A stretch of 64,000 bases of DNA from Dehalococcoidia bacterium (GTDB taxonomy: Bacteria > Chloroflexota > Dehalococcoidia > UBA2979). Below are positions 1-7,488 of this stretch, in pieces. The translations under genes and the position numbers were made by a program. Under the pieces are notes generated by a model that saw nothing but the letters and a program-made list of their open reading frames with translations, was not told where the DNA came from and did not search any database. The stretch spans positions 248,001-312,000 of the forward strand of contig JALOAL010000002.1 of NCBI GenBank assembly GCA_023228825.1, read 5' to 3'. Positions within the stretch are counted from its first letter, which is position 1; each line of letters opens with the position of its first letter.

Positions 1-78
1 GCGCGCGCGTACGCCGATGGCGCATACAGCGACGCCGAGTACCGTGACCTCCGAACCGCGGTCGACGAACAGTTCTGA
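1..78 (+). CDS. 3' end of a CDS cut by the window edge
   Basis: The frame is open from base 1 to a TGA at 76-78 and encodes a 25-residue acidic tail ending DEQF. The pattern YADGxYSDxEYRDL resembles the helical linker of serine recombinases, which would fit a position beside tmRNA, a common integration target. That resemblance is weak and the rest of the protein is not visible. The 127 bp from here to the tmRNA end hold no clear gene. Confidence 0.35.
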   Translation, partial: ARAYADGAYSDAEYRDLRTAVDEQF

Positions 79-205
79 GCGGCAACCCGGGCAGTCGGTA
101 AGCGCGTTCCGCGACCTGATCGACCATGCGCTGCGCCAACTGACACCGCGCGTGTGGTGCTGCTGACGAGCAAGGAAACCCGACGCGTTATGTCGGAGTG
201 GGAGA

Positions 206-569
206 TGGTGGAGACGGGGGAGAGTTGAACTCCCCGTCCAGAGCACGCGAAGCACGAACGTCTACGGGTGTAGCCACGACGGAGTGTTCTTACCGGTGCC
301 CACCCGATGGCGGTTGAGGGCTAGACCGGCCAGTCTCAGGTGGTCTTTCGCGTGGCGACTCTGAGACGCAGGTCCACGCGGCACCTCGACTTAACGTCGC
401 GGCCGCAGGTCCGTCGAGGGGGGAGCCTGTGACCACGTCACTGCGTTACTTACGCAGCGAGGGCAAAGTTACGGTTGCCAATTATCCGTTTGCCGCCTGA
501 TTTATGAGGGTGACGGCACCTCAACCCGCGATCCGTACCCAAACGTACCTGTCGAATCCTGTCGTCCCC
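206..569 (-). ncRNA. ssrA: tmRNA (SsrA)
   Basis: Transfer-messenger RNA rescues ribosomes stalled on broken mRNAs and tags the product for proteolysis. On the minus strand the 5' end at 569 starts GGGGACGACAGGATTCGAC, the usual start of one-piece tmRNA. The 3' end at 206 is a T-arm with TTCAA in a GGGGAG/CTCTCCCC stem followed by ACCA. The tag frame ends at a TAA at 452-450 and reads GKRIIGNRNFALAA, with the hydrophobic ALAA end recognised by ClpXP-type proteases. The CCA is encoded. Its protein partner smpB lies just upstream on the same strand. The exact resume codon (one or two Gly) is uncertain. Confidence 0.95.
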
Positions 570-764
570 ATGGGTACCTGGTTGGTACAAGCAATCACGA
601 ATGCGTCTGCTACCTACATAACGCAGCAGGCGCCTCATTGGTTCCCAGTATAGGGCAGCGACCCGCAGGGCAGGAGATCGGCGCTTGGCGCTCGATCCTG
701 GCACCGTGGCCCGAGAGGCTGATCCCGCCGCGGCGCTCCGAGGTGGAAGCGCGCGTGTTGAGGG

Positions 765-1268
765 CTATCGCTGGGCGTGGCGCAGGGCGCGCTGCATCGA
801 GCGGTCGGCGTCGCGCTTGGCGATGGCGGCGCGCTTGTCGTATGTGCGCTTGCCTCGGACGAGCGCGATCTGGACTTTGGCCTTGCCGCGGGTGAGATAG
901 AGCCGCACCGGGATGATGGTGGTGCGTGGCTGAGTCTCCAGCAGGTGCTCCCACTGCGCGATCTGGCGCTTGCGCACGAGCAGTTTGCGCGGGCGGCGGG
1001 GCTCGTGATTTTCGCGGGCGGGGCCGTAGGGGCCGATATGGACGTTGTAGAGCCACAGTTCGCTGTCACGGAAGCGCGCGTAGCCCTCCGCGATGGAGCC
1101 GCTGCCTTCGCGCAGCGCCTTGATCTCCGTGCCGGTAAGGACGATGCCCGCCTCGAGCGACTCGAGGATCTCGTAGTCGTAGCGGGCGCGGCGATTCACC
1201 GCCAGGGTGGCGCCCTGGTCGGCGGTCTCGGTCTTCTTCGGGCTCGCCTTCTTCGCCACGATCCTCAC
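765..1268 (-). CDS. smpB: SsrA-binding protein SmpB
   Basis: SmpB binds the tRNA-like part of tmRNA and carries it into the ribosome A site. The 167-residue protein is slightly longer than the usual 150-160 because of a Lys-rich N-terminus. The OB-fold core is clear: NRRARYDYEI near residue 25, GIVLTGTEIKALR near 40, then the ARENHEPRRPRKLL segment and the QGKTIIPVRLY-like strand (here RTTIIPVRLYLTRGKAKV). The C-terminal tail is basic, as expected for the part that inserts in the mRNA channel. It lies 195 bp upstream of tmRNA on the same strand. Confidence 0.96.
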   Translation of the reverse strand: MRIVAKKASPKKTETADQGATLAVNRRARYDYEILESLEAGIVLTGTEIKALREGSGSIAEGYARFRDSELWLYNVHIGPYGPARENHEPRRPRKLLVRKRQIAQWEHLLETQPRTTIIPVRLYLTRGKAKVQIALVRGKRTYDKRAAIAKRDADRSMQRALRHAQR

Positions 1269-1341
1269 ATCTAGACATAATTATCAGCGCTGCGACTGCG
1301 GATGGCGCGCGACGCCCACGATTGTGCAGGATAAGGGGAGA

Positions 1342-1360
1342 GAGGGGCCTCGCGCCCCTC
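1342..1360 (-). terminator. Hairpin after the ctpA-like gene
   Basis: GAGGGGC (1342-1348) and GCCCCTC (1354-1360) form a perfect 7-bp stem with a 5-nt loop. It sits 29 bp past the stop of the S41 protease gene on the minus strand. The following run is pyrimidine-rich but not a clean U tract, so termination is plausible rather than certain. Confidence 0.5.
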
Positions 1361-1388
1361 GGTGCTCTGAGGGCGCCCGCCAGGAGGC

Positions 1389-2720
1389 CTACCGGGTGGC
1401 GGTCGCCGTCGGTTCCGCCGTGGCAGCCTCCGGAGTGGCGCTCGCAGCGGGCGCCGGCGGCAGCGGCTCGCCGCGAAGCAGGTTGATCGCGCGGTAGACC
1501 GCCACGTCTCGTTGCGCCTCGATATCCGCGAGGGTGATGGCGACCTGGACGTCCGGGATCACGCCGCGACCCTCGATCTGGTGGCCATCCGGCGTGAGCC
1601 AGCGCGCGATGGAGACGTACACGGCTCCGCCGTTCGACAATTCCACCGCGTGGTTCACGGTGCCCTTGCCAAAGGAGCGGGTGCCGACCACCTGGCCTCG
1701 GCCGTTCTCCTGTAGCGCCGCGGCGAACAGTTCCGCGCCTGAGGCGGAGAACTCGTCCTGCAGGACCACGACGGGCAGGTCCGTCAGCGTGCCGGGACTC
1801 GCCGAGGCGGTGCGCTCCGCGCCGCTGCGGTCCACCTGGCTGAAGATGACGCCGCCGTCCAGGAACATGTCCGCGATCTCCACGGTCTCGTTCAGCAGGC
1901 CGCCGGGATTGCTGCGCACGTCCAGGATCAGGCCCACCATGCCCGCCGCCTCCGCGGCGCGGATGTGCTCCTCCAGTTCCTCCGGGCTGGTGCGCTGGAA
2001 CTGGCTGATGCGGATGTAGGCGATGTCTTCCACCGGCTGGCCGTCCTGGTCCACCAGGGCGCCGCCGGGCGGCACGTCGTCCACGGAGGTCACCGGGATA
2101 TCGTCACGCTCAATGGTCAGCGTCTCTTCGGTGCCGTCCGGGTGGCGCACGGTGAGGTCCACCGTGGTGCCGCGCGGTCCGCGGATCTTCAGCACCGCCT
2201 CCGCCGTGCTCCAGTTCTCAGCGCTCTCGCCGTTGACAGCCAGGATGATGTCGCCGGCCTGGATGCCGGCACGTTCGGCCGGGGTATCTGGGTGAGGGCG
2301 CACGATCACGACATAATTATCCTGCTGCGAGACCGTGGCGCCGATGCCCTGGAAGGCACCCTCGAAGTCGTTGCGGGAGAGGGCGAACGTCTGCGGGTCG
2401 ATGTAGGTCGAGTGCGGGTCGTTGAGGGCGTCGAAGAGGCCTCGGATGGCGCCTTCACGGAGCAGTTCGGGCGAGACGCGGGACGGATCGACGAAGTCCT
2501 CCTGGAGGACGCGCGAGATCTCCGCCAGCAGGTCGAACTCCTCCGGGTCGATGCCGGCCACACCGCCGTTGAGGTCGCCGTCTTGTACCGCCGCCGGCGT
2601 GCTACTGGCGGGCTCCGTGACGACGCGCACCAGGAAGCCCGTGGCGATCAGAAGTACGGCGATGAGAGCGGCGGTCAGGCCAATGACAGCGTTGCGTGCG
2701 GCTGAACTCACGAGGACCAC
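1389..2720 (-). CDS. C-terminal processing peptidase, S41 family (CtpA-like)
   Basis: Membrane-anchored serine protease of the tail-specific/CtpA family, acting outside the cytoplasmic membrane. The 443 residues begin with one hydrophobic segment (about 12-32). A PDZ domain follows (about 120-210, with GIQAGDIILAVNG), then the S41 catalytic domain. The probable nucleophile is the Ser in EFSASGAEL and the general-base Lys is in SFGKGTVN. The tail is Ala/Thr/Pro-rich and low-complexity. The start is a GTG at 2720; a GTG three codons later is equally possible and neither has a strong ribosome-binding site. This is the last host gene before the element's left end. Confidence 0.9.
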   Translation of the reverse strand: MVLVSSAARNAVIGLTAALIAVLLIATGFLVRVVTEPASSTPAAVQDGDLNGGVAGIDPEEFDLLAEISRVLQEDFVDPSRVSPELLREGAIRGLFDALNDPHSTYIDPQTFALSRNDFEGAFQGIGATVSQQDNYVVIVRPHPDTPAERAGIQAGDIILAVNGESAENWSTAEAVLKIRGPRGTTVDLTVRHPDGTEETLTIERDDIPVTSVDDVPPGGALVDQDGQPVEDIAYIRISQFQRTSPEELEEHIRAAEAAGMVGLILDVRSNPGGLLNETVEIADMFLDGGVIFSQVDRSGAERTASASPGTLTDLPVVVLQDEFSASGAELFAAALQENGRGQVVGTRSFGKGTVNHAVELSNGGAVYVSIARWLTPDGHQIEGRGVIPDVQVAITLADIEAQRDVAVYRAINLLRGEPLPPAPAASATPEAATAEPTATATR

Positions 2721-2847
2721 TTTCGAGCGGCCGCGCCGCCGCCGTGACTGGGAGTGGATAGCGTTCCCAGTCTACAACCGCACTCCATGGAGTGGATAAG
2801 CCCCCGTCGGATCCAGGATCGGCGCCAAGTACCGTCTCAGGTTCGCA

Positions 2848-2885
2848 TTCGGACATAACGGAGATAGTGCGAAGTTCGGAGGGGG
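2848..2885. other. attL: dif-like site plus 27-bp direct repeat
   Basis: On the minus strand 2875-2848 reads ACTTCGCACTA, TCTCCG, TTATGTCCGAA: an 11-6-11 layout like XerC arm, central region and XerD arm. The right arm shares TTATGT with known dif sites and the left arm shares ACTTC with Firmicute dif. The 27 bp at 2859-2885 recur without mismatch at 15955-15981. The shared part starts exactly at the central region and runs through the XerC arm plus ten further bases. The XerD arm, 2848-2858, is host sequence. Confidence 0.8.
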
Positions 2886-2901
2886 GACGGTGGGTACACG
2901 G

Positions 2902-2920
2902 CTCCACTGACACAGTGGAG
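2902..2920 (+). promoter_or_regulatory. Stem-loop just upstream of the capsid gene
   Basis: CTCCACT (2902-2908) and AGTGGAG (2914-2920) make a perfect 7-bp stem with a 5-nt loop ending 7 bases before the capsid ATG. It could be an operator or a translation-control hairpin partly masking the GGAG at 2917-2920. Confidence 0.45.
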
Positions 2921-2927
2921 ACGACTC

Positions 2928-3890
2928 ATGTCGAAGCGGCCGCAGATGTTCGCCCGTGTGGACCAGCGCCCCGTCAACCTGGGCAACACGGTTGTCCTGG
3001 ACATCCCGAACTCACACATCCTGGGCGCGATTGAAATTGCGCTGCACCTCACGCTCACCACGTCCTCCGGCACCGTGACGGTGGCGGACTCCGCGCTGGG
3101 CGCGATCCCGGTGATCAAGCGGATCCAGTTGCGCCTGGATGGCTCCACCATCCCGCTGTCGGTCTCCGGCGAGTTCCTGGACTACTGGTCCCACGTGGAC
3201 CGGCCCGGCTCCGAGCGCCTGGCCACCTCCGGCACGGCCTCCGGCTCCGTCTGGGATGCGGTGCTGCGCTGGGAGGTCGCTCAATCCGAGTCCAACCTGA
3301 CGGGCGCGATCCTGCTCCGTAACTACGGCTCCGTCCAACTGGAGATCGAGTTCAACGGCCTGGCCTCGCTGGGTTCCGGGACCGGACTCGCGGTGGCGGG
3401 CAATGTGGAGGTTTGGGCCGAACTCTACGACGAGACGGTACCGATCGCGTTCGATAACTCGCTCATGCACACGCTCACGGAGCACTTCGTGGCGGTGGAG
3501 CAGACCGGGGACAAGATCATCGACATCCCGCGCGGGCGCGGCCTGGAGCGGATGCTGGTCATCCCCGAGAACGACGGCGCGTACGTGGACGGCCTGGTCA
3601 CGGCCTGGACCTGGCGCAACGGCCAGGGCTTCGAGCCGTACTTCTACACGGACTATCTGCTGCGCGCTCGGGCGCGTCGCCTGTACGGCGGCGATGACAC
3701 GCCGGTGACTGGCCTGCGCGTGTTCGACTTCAGGCGCGCGGGCAACCGGGACGTGATCCCGCTGGGCGACCCGGCGGCGGCCCCGTACCCGCAGATGGTG
3801 GCCACCATCGCCTCGGGTGCGTCGCTCAGTAACGCCCGCCTCCACATCGTCCGAGAAGAGTTGGAGAACGTGACGACGCCGGCCGCGTAA
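2928..3890 (+). CDS. Probable double-jelly-roll major capsid protein
   Basis: The 320-residue size matches DJR capsid proteins (PM2 P2 about 270, FLiP about 310, Bam35 about 355, PRD1 P3 395). The sequence is almost all alternating beta-strand with short loops and no membrane segment. A stretch near 60-88 (VIKRIQLRLDGSTIPLSVSG, then EFLDYW) has the look of the strand-turn region found after the first strands of the first barrel in this fold. A second set of strands from about 150 would be the second barrel. Its neighbours are small membrane proteins, and across the circularised att site the packaging ATPase, which is the usual hallmark pairing. The assignment rests on pattern and context. A fold prediction showing two upright eight-stranded barrels would settle it. 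Confidence 0.75.
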   Translation: MSKRPQMFARVDQRPVNLGNTVVLDIPNSHILGAIEIALHLTLTTSSGTVTVADSALGAIPVIKRIQLRLDGSTIPLSVSGEFLDYWSHVDRPGSERLATSGTASGSVWDAVLRWEVAQSESNLTGAILLRNYGSVQLEIEFNGLASLGSGTGLAVAGNVEVWAELYDETVPIAFDNSLMHTLTEHFVAVEQTGDKIIDIPRGRGLERMLVIPENDGAYVDGLVTAWTWRNGQGFEPYFYTDYLLRARARRLYGGDDTPVTGLRVFDFRRAGNRDVIPLGDPAAAPYPQMVATIASGASLSNARLHIVREELENVTTPAA

Positions 3891-3936
3891 GCGGCCCGGC
3901 GTCTCCCCTCCATCCCTGGAGAGAGAGGCGAGTGCA

Positions 3937-4176
3937 ATGGCATCTCCTGGCATCTACGCCATCCGTCAGCCGGCCGCCGCGCCTGGGAGTTCCGCCCGTC
4001 AGCGGTCCCTGGGATTTGACGGCCGCGCGGAATTGAACCGCGAGCGCGCCCGCCTGGGCGGCGAGGTCCGGCTGAACGGCATGGTGGGCGTCCTGGCGGC
4101 GATTGCCGCCGTCTGGGCGGTGGACCGCTACGTCCTGGACGTGCCGTTCATCCGCGCCACGGGAGCGAAGGGCTAG
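3937..4176 (+). CDS. Small membrane protein (virion membrane candidate)
   Basis: 79 residues. A Pro/Ala-rich and then charged N-terminal half (about 1-45) is followed by one hydrophobic segment (about 47-63, MVGVLAAIAAVWAV). The ATG has GGAGAGAGAGG upstream. The gene abuts the next one (TAG then GTG). I do not recognise the family. In PRD1- and PM2-like viruses many such one-pass proteins line the inner membrane. Confidence 0.7.
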   Translation: MASPGIYAIRQPAAAPGSSARQRSLGFDGRAELNRERARLGGEVRLNGMVGVLAAIAAVWAVDRYVLDVPFIRATGAKG

Positions 4177-4593
4177 GTGTCCTTCCTGTTGACGGGCGGA
4201 ACGCGCGTGGGCGCGCGGCTACTGCCGAAGGCCGGGAGCGTCATTGCCGGCCTCTGGCGCGGCGGCGGCGCGGCCACGCGCACGGTGGTGGGCGTGGGCG
4301 CCGGCGCGGTGGTGGCGGACGCCCTGCTGGTCCCTGCGGTGGAGCGTGTGACCGGTCAGGACATCCAGGTGGGCGGTGTGGACCTGGGCACGCTCACCCA
4401 GGACGCGCTGGCGGGCATCGCCCGCCAGACCTCGCAGACGCTCGGGCAGGCGCAAGCGGAGGCCTCGCGAGGCTTCGCGGAGGGCTCCCTGACCGGCCTG
4501 TTGGGCCTGGGCGAGGGCCAGTCAACGCAGATCGTCACCCTGGCCATCCTCGGCATCGGCGCGGTGATGCTCTTCAAGTTGGTTACGGACTAG
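4177..4593 (+). CDS. Gly/Ala-rich membrane protein
   Basis: 138 residues from a GTG placed directly after the previous stop. The N-terminal half is rich in Gly, Ala and Val with a weak hydrophobic stretch (about 45-60). The middle is amphipathic and Gln-rich, and the C-terminus ends in a clear membrane segment (about 118-136, TLAILGIGAVMLFKLV). No family is recognised. It is a probable virion membrane component by position in the structural block. Confidence 0.7.
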   Translation: MSFLLTGGTRVGARLLPKAGSVIAGLWRGGGAATRTVVGVGAGAVVADALLVPAVERVTGQDIQVGGVDLGTLTQDALAGIARQTSQTLGQAQAEASRGFAEGSLTGLLGLGEGQSTQIVTLAILGIGAVMLFKLVTD

Positions 4594-4804
4594 GGGGCGA
4601 CGTGCGCGACTTCTCTACCCAGTCCGCCACGATCCAGGCGAGTAACAGCGCCGGCCAAAAGGCCAAGAATTCCAACCCGTCCGAGGTGATTTGTCGCGCT
4701 GCGGCGACGGCGACCACAGTAAACACCATCAGCAGCGCAGTGAACGTGAGTAAGCGTCGCGCACTAAAGCGCCCTGTCCTGTGTCCTGTGTCTCGCCGTT
4801 CCAT
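4583..4804 (-). CDS. Two-pass membrane protein on the opposite strand
   Basis: 73 residues: a basic N-terminus (MERRDTGHRTGRFSARR) and two hydrophobic segments (about 18-36 and 44-62), then a short charged tail, giving a holin-like size and layout. The ATG at 4804 is preceded by GGGGAGGT at good spacing, which decides the start over an upstream ATG at 4840. The plus-strand reading of the same DNA is Ser/Ala/Arg junk. The 3' end overlaps the previous plus-strand gene by 11 bp. It stands alone in a plus-strand block, so it must have its own promoter. A lysis or superinfection role is only a guess. Confidence 0.65.
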   Translation of the reverse strand: MERRDTGHRTGRFSARRLLTFTALLMVFTVVAVAAARQITSDGLEFLAFWPALLLAWIVADWVEKSRTSPPSP

Positions 4805-4858
4805 CGCATACCTCCCCGCATTCGCGGCGCAGGGTAGCACCCGATGAGGGGACTAGAC

Positions 4859-5089
4859 ATGGAACTTTCCCTCCTGCTGATGGCGTTGGGCGTCCTGGTG
4901 GCCGTGATGGTCGCCGCTGAGGCGTTCGGCTTCATGCGCTCCTTCGACATCCTGGCGCCGCTGGTAACGCTCCTGGCGGGCGTCCTGGCGCGTGCCCTGG
5001 GCAAGGTGTTCCCCTCCCGCGACGCCCCCCGCGACCCGCCGGACGGCACGCCTCCCACGACTCCGACGGGAGGCGCGCACCGTGGCTAA
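4859..5089 (+). CDS. Small two-pass membrane protein
   Basis: 76 residues with two hydrophobic segments (about 3-20 and 30-46, LAPLVTLLAGVLA) and a Pro/Thr/Gly-rich tail. The chosen ATG at 4859 has GAGGGGA eight bases upstream; an in-frame ATG at 4844 would add five residues. The stop overlaps the next GTG by 8 bp, so the two are translationally coupled. It resembles holin-sized proteins but lacks a recognisable family signature. Confidence 0.65.
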   Translation: MELSLLLMALGVLVAVMVAAEAFGFMRSFDILAPLVTLLAGVLARALGKVFPSRDAPRDPPDGTPPTTPTGGAHRG

Positions 5090-5738
5090 CGAAGGCGTAG
5101 CACTCCTGGCACTCGGAGCCGTGGGCGTGGCCGGCTGGGCGTTGCTGCGCTCCGCCCAGACCTCCCAGGCGGTGTCCTCGGGCGCAGAACAGGCGGCGGC
5201 CGGCGCCGGGCGCGGTAACGCGCACCTCATTGACCAGCAGACCCAGCCGATCCTCACGGCAACCTCGGACGCGGCGGCGTCCAAGACGACCTCCTGGAGC
5301 GACCTCTGGCAGCGCGACGTCCGGCCTCCCAATTCGGCGGTAGCCGTGGGCGGCTCGCTGGTGGCGGCCGACTCCCAGGGGCGGACAGTGAAACTCACCC
5401 TGACCGGCTACGAGCCCGGCACGTATTCCACCATCTGGCAGAGCCCGAGTGGCACGCACCGCATCCCGTGGGACACCGCCCCTCAGGACTACTTCTGGGA
5501 TCGCGGCGTCCCCCACGGTGGCGACGCGGGCGCGGCCGTAAAGCCCTCGGCTCTGCAGGTCCGCCAGTCCGTCTCCTACGCAACGGGGGCGGACGCGGCG
5601 CGTCCGAATGAAATCGCGATCTCTGAGATCGGCAAAGTCGCCCTGGATTGGGGATGGGACTTCCTGAGCACGGCCGGAGGCACCAAGCCTCTCGCGGACG
5701 GGGCGCGCCAGTGGCTGGCAGATCGGATCAAGTGGTGA
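5082..5738 (+). CDS. Membrane-anchored virion protein candidate
   Basis: 218 residues from a GTG with GGGAGG eight bases upstream. One hydrophobic segment at the extreme N-terminus (about 4-20) is followed by an Ala/Gln-rich linker and a soluble domain with beta-type strands and several Trp (about 70-160). The C-terminal 50 residues look helical. The next gene starts inside this stop (GTGA). An N-terminal anchor with an outer domain suits a minor capsid or vertex-linking protein, but I recognise no family. Confidence 0.6.
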   Translation: MANEGVALLALGAVGVAGWALLRSAQTSQAVSSGAEQAAAGAGRGNAHLIDQQTQPILTATSDAAASKTTSWSDLWQRDVRPPNSAVAVGGSLVAADSQGRTVKLTLTGYEPGTYSTIWQSPSGTHRIPWDTAPQDYFWDRGVPHGGDAGAAVKPSALQVRQSVSYATGADAARPNEIAISEIGKVALDWGWDFLSTAGGTKPLADGARQWLADRIKW

Positions 5739-6127
5739 GTAGCAGCCTCAATACAGCCCTGCTGCTGGGCGGCCTGGCAACGGGAGGATTCCTCCTGTAC
5801 CGCCACGCCCGCACGGGCCAGCAGCAGGAGAACGTCTGGGCCAGCCTGGAGCAGGCCATCGGCGCGCTCCTGGCAAGCGAGCAGCAGTCCACCACGGTCC
5901 CCAAGTCCAACACGCCCGGCCCCACCCAGACCGCAGGCGTCACCACCAAGACCTACCAGGTCGGCGACGTGGCCGGCCCTGGCGAGTCCTACCAGTTGCC
6001 GGAGGACTCGCTGTTCAAGGGCGGACCGGAGCCGTTGCGCGTGGTCCGCGTATTCGACGGCGTGCCCCACTGGAGCACTCTCCCTGACGACGTGTTGGAC
6101 GCGTTTTACGCGCAGTTCGAAAAGTAA
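5735..6127 (+). CDS. Small membrane-anchored protein
   Basis: 130 residues starting at a GTG that overlaps the previous TGA by four bases. The N-terminus holds one hydrophobic segment (about 6-22, ALLLGGLATGGFLLY). The rest is soluble, with a short strand-rich C-terminal module (about 85-130). Same N-anchor design as the preceding gene. Unknown family. Confidence 0.6.
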   Translation: MSSSLNTALLLGGLATGGFLLYRHARTGQQQENVWASLEQAIGALLASEQQSTTVPKSNTPGPTQTAGVTTKTYQVGDVAGPGESYQLPEDSLFKGGPEPLRVVRVFDGVPHWSTLPDDVLDAFYAQFEK

Positions 6128-6146
6128 TCGAGTAAGGAGCGGTCAC

Positions 6147-6347
6147 ATGGCGCGATTTGAACCCGGCAAGGGTGGCGTGAAGGTGTACAGCGAGACGGGC
6201 GTCTACCTGGGCACGGTGGAGCCCCACGGTAAGCGCCTCTCCAGCGCGCAGGCGCTGGCCCAGTTGAGCCTCCGCGAAGACGGGGACGGCGAGTTGAAGT
6301 CGTTGACCGGCGCGGCTCGCACCGCCGTGCTTGAGGGGCGGGCGTAG
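6147..6347 (+). CDS. Small soluble protein
   Basis: 66 residues with a good ribosome-binding site (AAGGAG) upstream of the ATG. It has two short N-terminal strands (VKVYSETGVYLGTV) and a helical C-terminal half. The TAG shares its last base with the GTG of the next microgene. No function can be assigned. Confidence 0.6.
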   Translation: MARFEPGKGGVKVYSETGVYLGTVEPHGKRLSSAQALAQLSLREDGDGELKSLTGAARTAVLEGRA

Positions 6348-6472
6348 TGGCGCGCCGCAAGCGTCGCGCGTCTCGCCGCCGCAGTCCGGCTACGGGCGTC
6401 AAGCGCCTGGAACGGGACATCCAGCGCGTGTTGCGGACCGTCACGCGGCCCGTACGCCGCGCCCTGAAGTAG
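6347..6472 (+). CDS. Highly basic microprotein (DNA-condensing candidate)
   Basis: 41 residues beginning at GTG 6347, which overlaps the previous TAG by one base and has GAGGGGCGGG upstream. About 40 percent of residues are Arg or Lys, starting MARRKRRASRRR and ending RRALK, with no acidic run. Composition and length resemble the small DNA-binding or core peptides of several viruses. A membrane-surface role is equally possible. It is coupled to the previous gene and followed 10 bp later by another CDS. Confidence 0.6.
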   Translation: MARRKRRASRRRSPATGVKRLERDIQRVLRTVTRPVRRALK

Positions 6473-6482
6473 GAGGCCGCGC

Positions 6483-6722
6483 GTGGCTGAGCAGTCGGTG
6501 GACGTGGACCAGGCGGACGTGGCGTCCACGCCCGCATCGCCCATGGCGGCGGGCGTCTCCAACGTCACCAGCGGAGCCCTGGACTTCTTCGGCGGCACGT
6601 TCCGGCTGGCCGGCGCCGCTCAGGACAGCCTGACCTCCGTCCTGGCCACCGGCGCCGGCCCGGCGGTGGCGTTGCTGGTGGCCGGCGCGGTGCTGGCCAT
6701 TGTGGCAAGGAGTAAGCGCTAA
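6483..6722 (+). CDS. Small C-tail-anchored membrane protein
   Basis: 79 residues from a GTG with AGGAGG upstream. The N-terminal two thirds are soluble and Ala/Ser/Asp-rich. A membrane segment (about 57-74, GPAVALLVAGAVLAIVA) ends in RSKR. It closes the first structural block and is followed by two strong stem-loops. Confidence 0.65.
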   Translation: MAEQSVDVDQADVASTPASPMAAGVSNVTSGALDFFGGTFRLAGAAQDSLTSVLATGAGPAVALLVAGAVLAIVARSKR

Positions 6723-6744
6723 CGGTCCCTCCTGGACTGGAGGA

Positions 6745-6827
6745 GGCGACGGCGAGCCCTGCGGCCGTCGCCCCCTCTGGAGGTCTGCCGGGTGTGGCCC
6801 ACCCATCCCCGGCAGGCCTCCAGAGGG
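6745..6827 (+). terminator. Two consecutive strong stem-loops
   Basis: The first pairs GGCGACGGC (6745-6753) with GCCGTCGCC (6764-6772). The second pairs 19-nt arms 6773-6791 and 6809-6827 with one mismatch around a 17-nt loop. They lie between the structural block and the next gene. Neither has a U tract, so they may be a terminator, an RNA processing site or a structured element. A further GC-rich inverted sequence follows to about 6878. Confidence 0.55.
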
Positions 6828-6902
6828 CACTGGAGCCCTGCGGGATGTTGGCTCGGGCGCGCCCCCATCGCGCGCCAGGGCTTGGGAGGAGGAGATGGGG
6901 AG

Positions 6903-7172
6903 ATGCACAACCTGACGACGGAGGCGGCTCCGCGCCTGGAGGGCGCGGCCGGAGACCTGGCGCTGCGGCTACTGCTGCTGGTGGACCTCCAGCAACAGCG
7001 GACGGCGGTCCTGGGCGAGGTCTGCCGGGAGATGGCGGCTCTGCTGCGCGAGTGTGGCGAGGGGGACGCGCTGGATGCACTGGACCTCTACGGGTACGGC
7101 CTGGACTACCTCTCGCTACACGGCGACCGCGTGAGCAAGGGCCTGCGCGCGCTCCTGGGCAAGGCGTCCTGA
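6903..7172 (+). CDS. Helical protein of unknown function
   Basis: 89 residues. The ATG follows a purine-rich GGGAGGAGGAGATGGGG leader. The protein is Leu-rich and predicted all-helical (LALRLLLLVDLQQQR, then a second helix around LGEVCREMAALL), with no membrane segment long enough to be convincing. It is coupled to the next gene by a TGATG overlap. No family recognised. Confidence 0.6.
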   Translation: MHNLTTEAAPRLEGAAGDLALRLLLLVDLQQQRTAVLGEVCREMAALLRECGEGDALDALDLYGYGLDYLSLHGDRVSKGLRALLGKAS

Positions 7173-7354
7173 TGCCGCGCGTCTACATCCGCATTGAGTC
7201 CGCGCCTCGCCACGGCGAGGCGCCCACACCGGCAGACGAGGCCGCCACGCTGCGCGCCGCGAACGCCATTGCGGAGGCGCTCCAGGTGTCCCTCCCTGAC
7301 AAGCAATCCAGCACGACGATCCGGGGCGTCACGCTCCGGCTGGACGTGGACTAA
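7172..7354 (+). CDS. Small protein of unknown function
   Basis: 60 residues starting at an ATG sharing its A with the preceding TGA. The outline is strand-helix-strand: VYIRIE, a helix around ATLRAANAIAEALQ, and a final strand TLRLDVD. No function can be assigned. Confidence 0.55.
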   Translation: MPRVYIRIESAPRHGEAPTPADEAATLRAANAIAEALQVSLPDKQSSTTIRGVTLRLDVD

Positions 7355-7364
7355 GGAGGCCCAG

Positions 7365-7472
7365 ATGGCCAGGCGTACACCAGCACGGAGCAAGGTTACC
7401 GGACGGTTTCTGAAGCGCTCCAGCGGCACCAAGGCGACCAGGAAGCGCACCTCGAAGCGCCGGAAGCGCTAG
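7365..7472 (+). CDS. Second highly basic microprotein
   Basis: 35 residues with an excellent ribosome-binding site (TAAGGAGG). About half of the residues are Lys or Arg, ending TSKRRKR, with Thr and Ser filling the rest. The composition resembles histone tails or viral core peptides. It is a second candidate for genome condensation, unrelated in sequence to the one at 6347. Confidence 0.6.
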   Translation: MARRTPARSKVTGRFLKRSSGTKATRKRTSKRRKR

Positions 7473-7488
7473 CCCCCCTAGCCGACCC

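Noticed and set aside
2781..2794. 14-bp palindrome CACTCCATGGAGTG left of the element
   Set aside because: Isolated, not repeated elsewhere, with no clear promoter. Could be an operator of the ctpA-like gene but nothing supports it.
206..2858. tmRNA gene as the integration site of the provirus
   Set aside because: No copy of the tmRNA 3' end is found at the right boundary. The repeats lie at the dif-like site instead.
4602..4847. Plus-strand 81-residue frame opposite the two-pass membrane gene
   Set aside because: Ser/Ala/Arg-rich without structure. The minus strand has the ribosome-binding site and two membrane helices.
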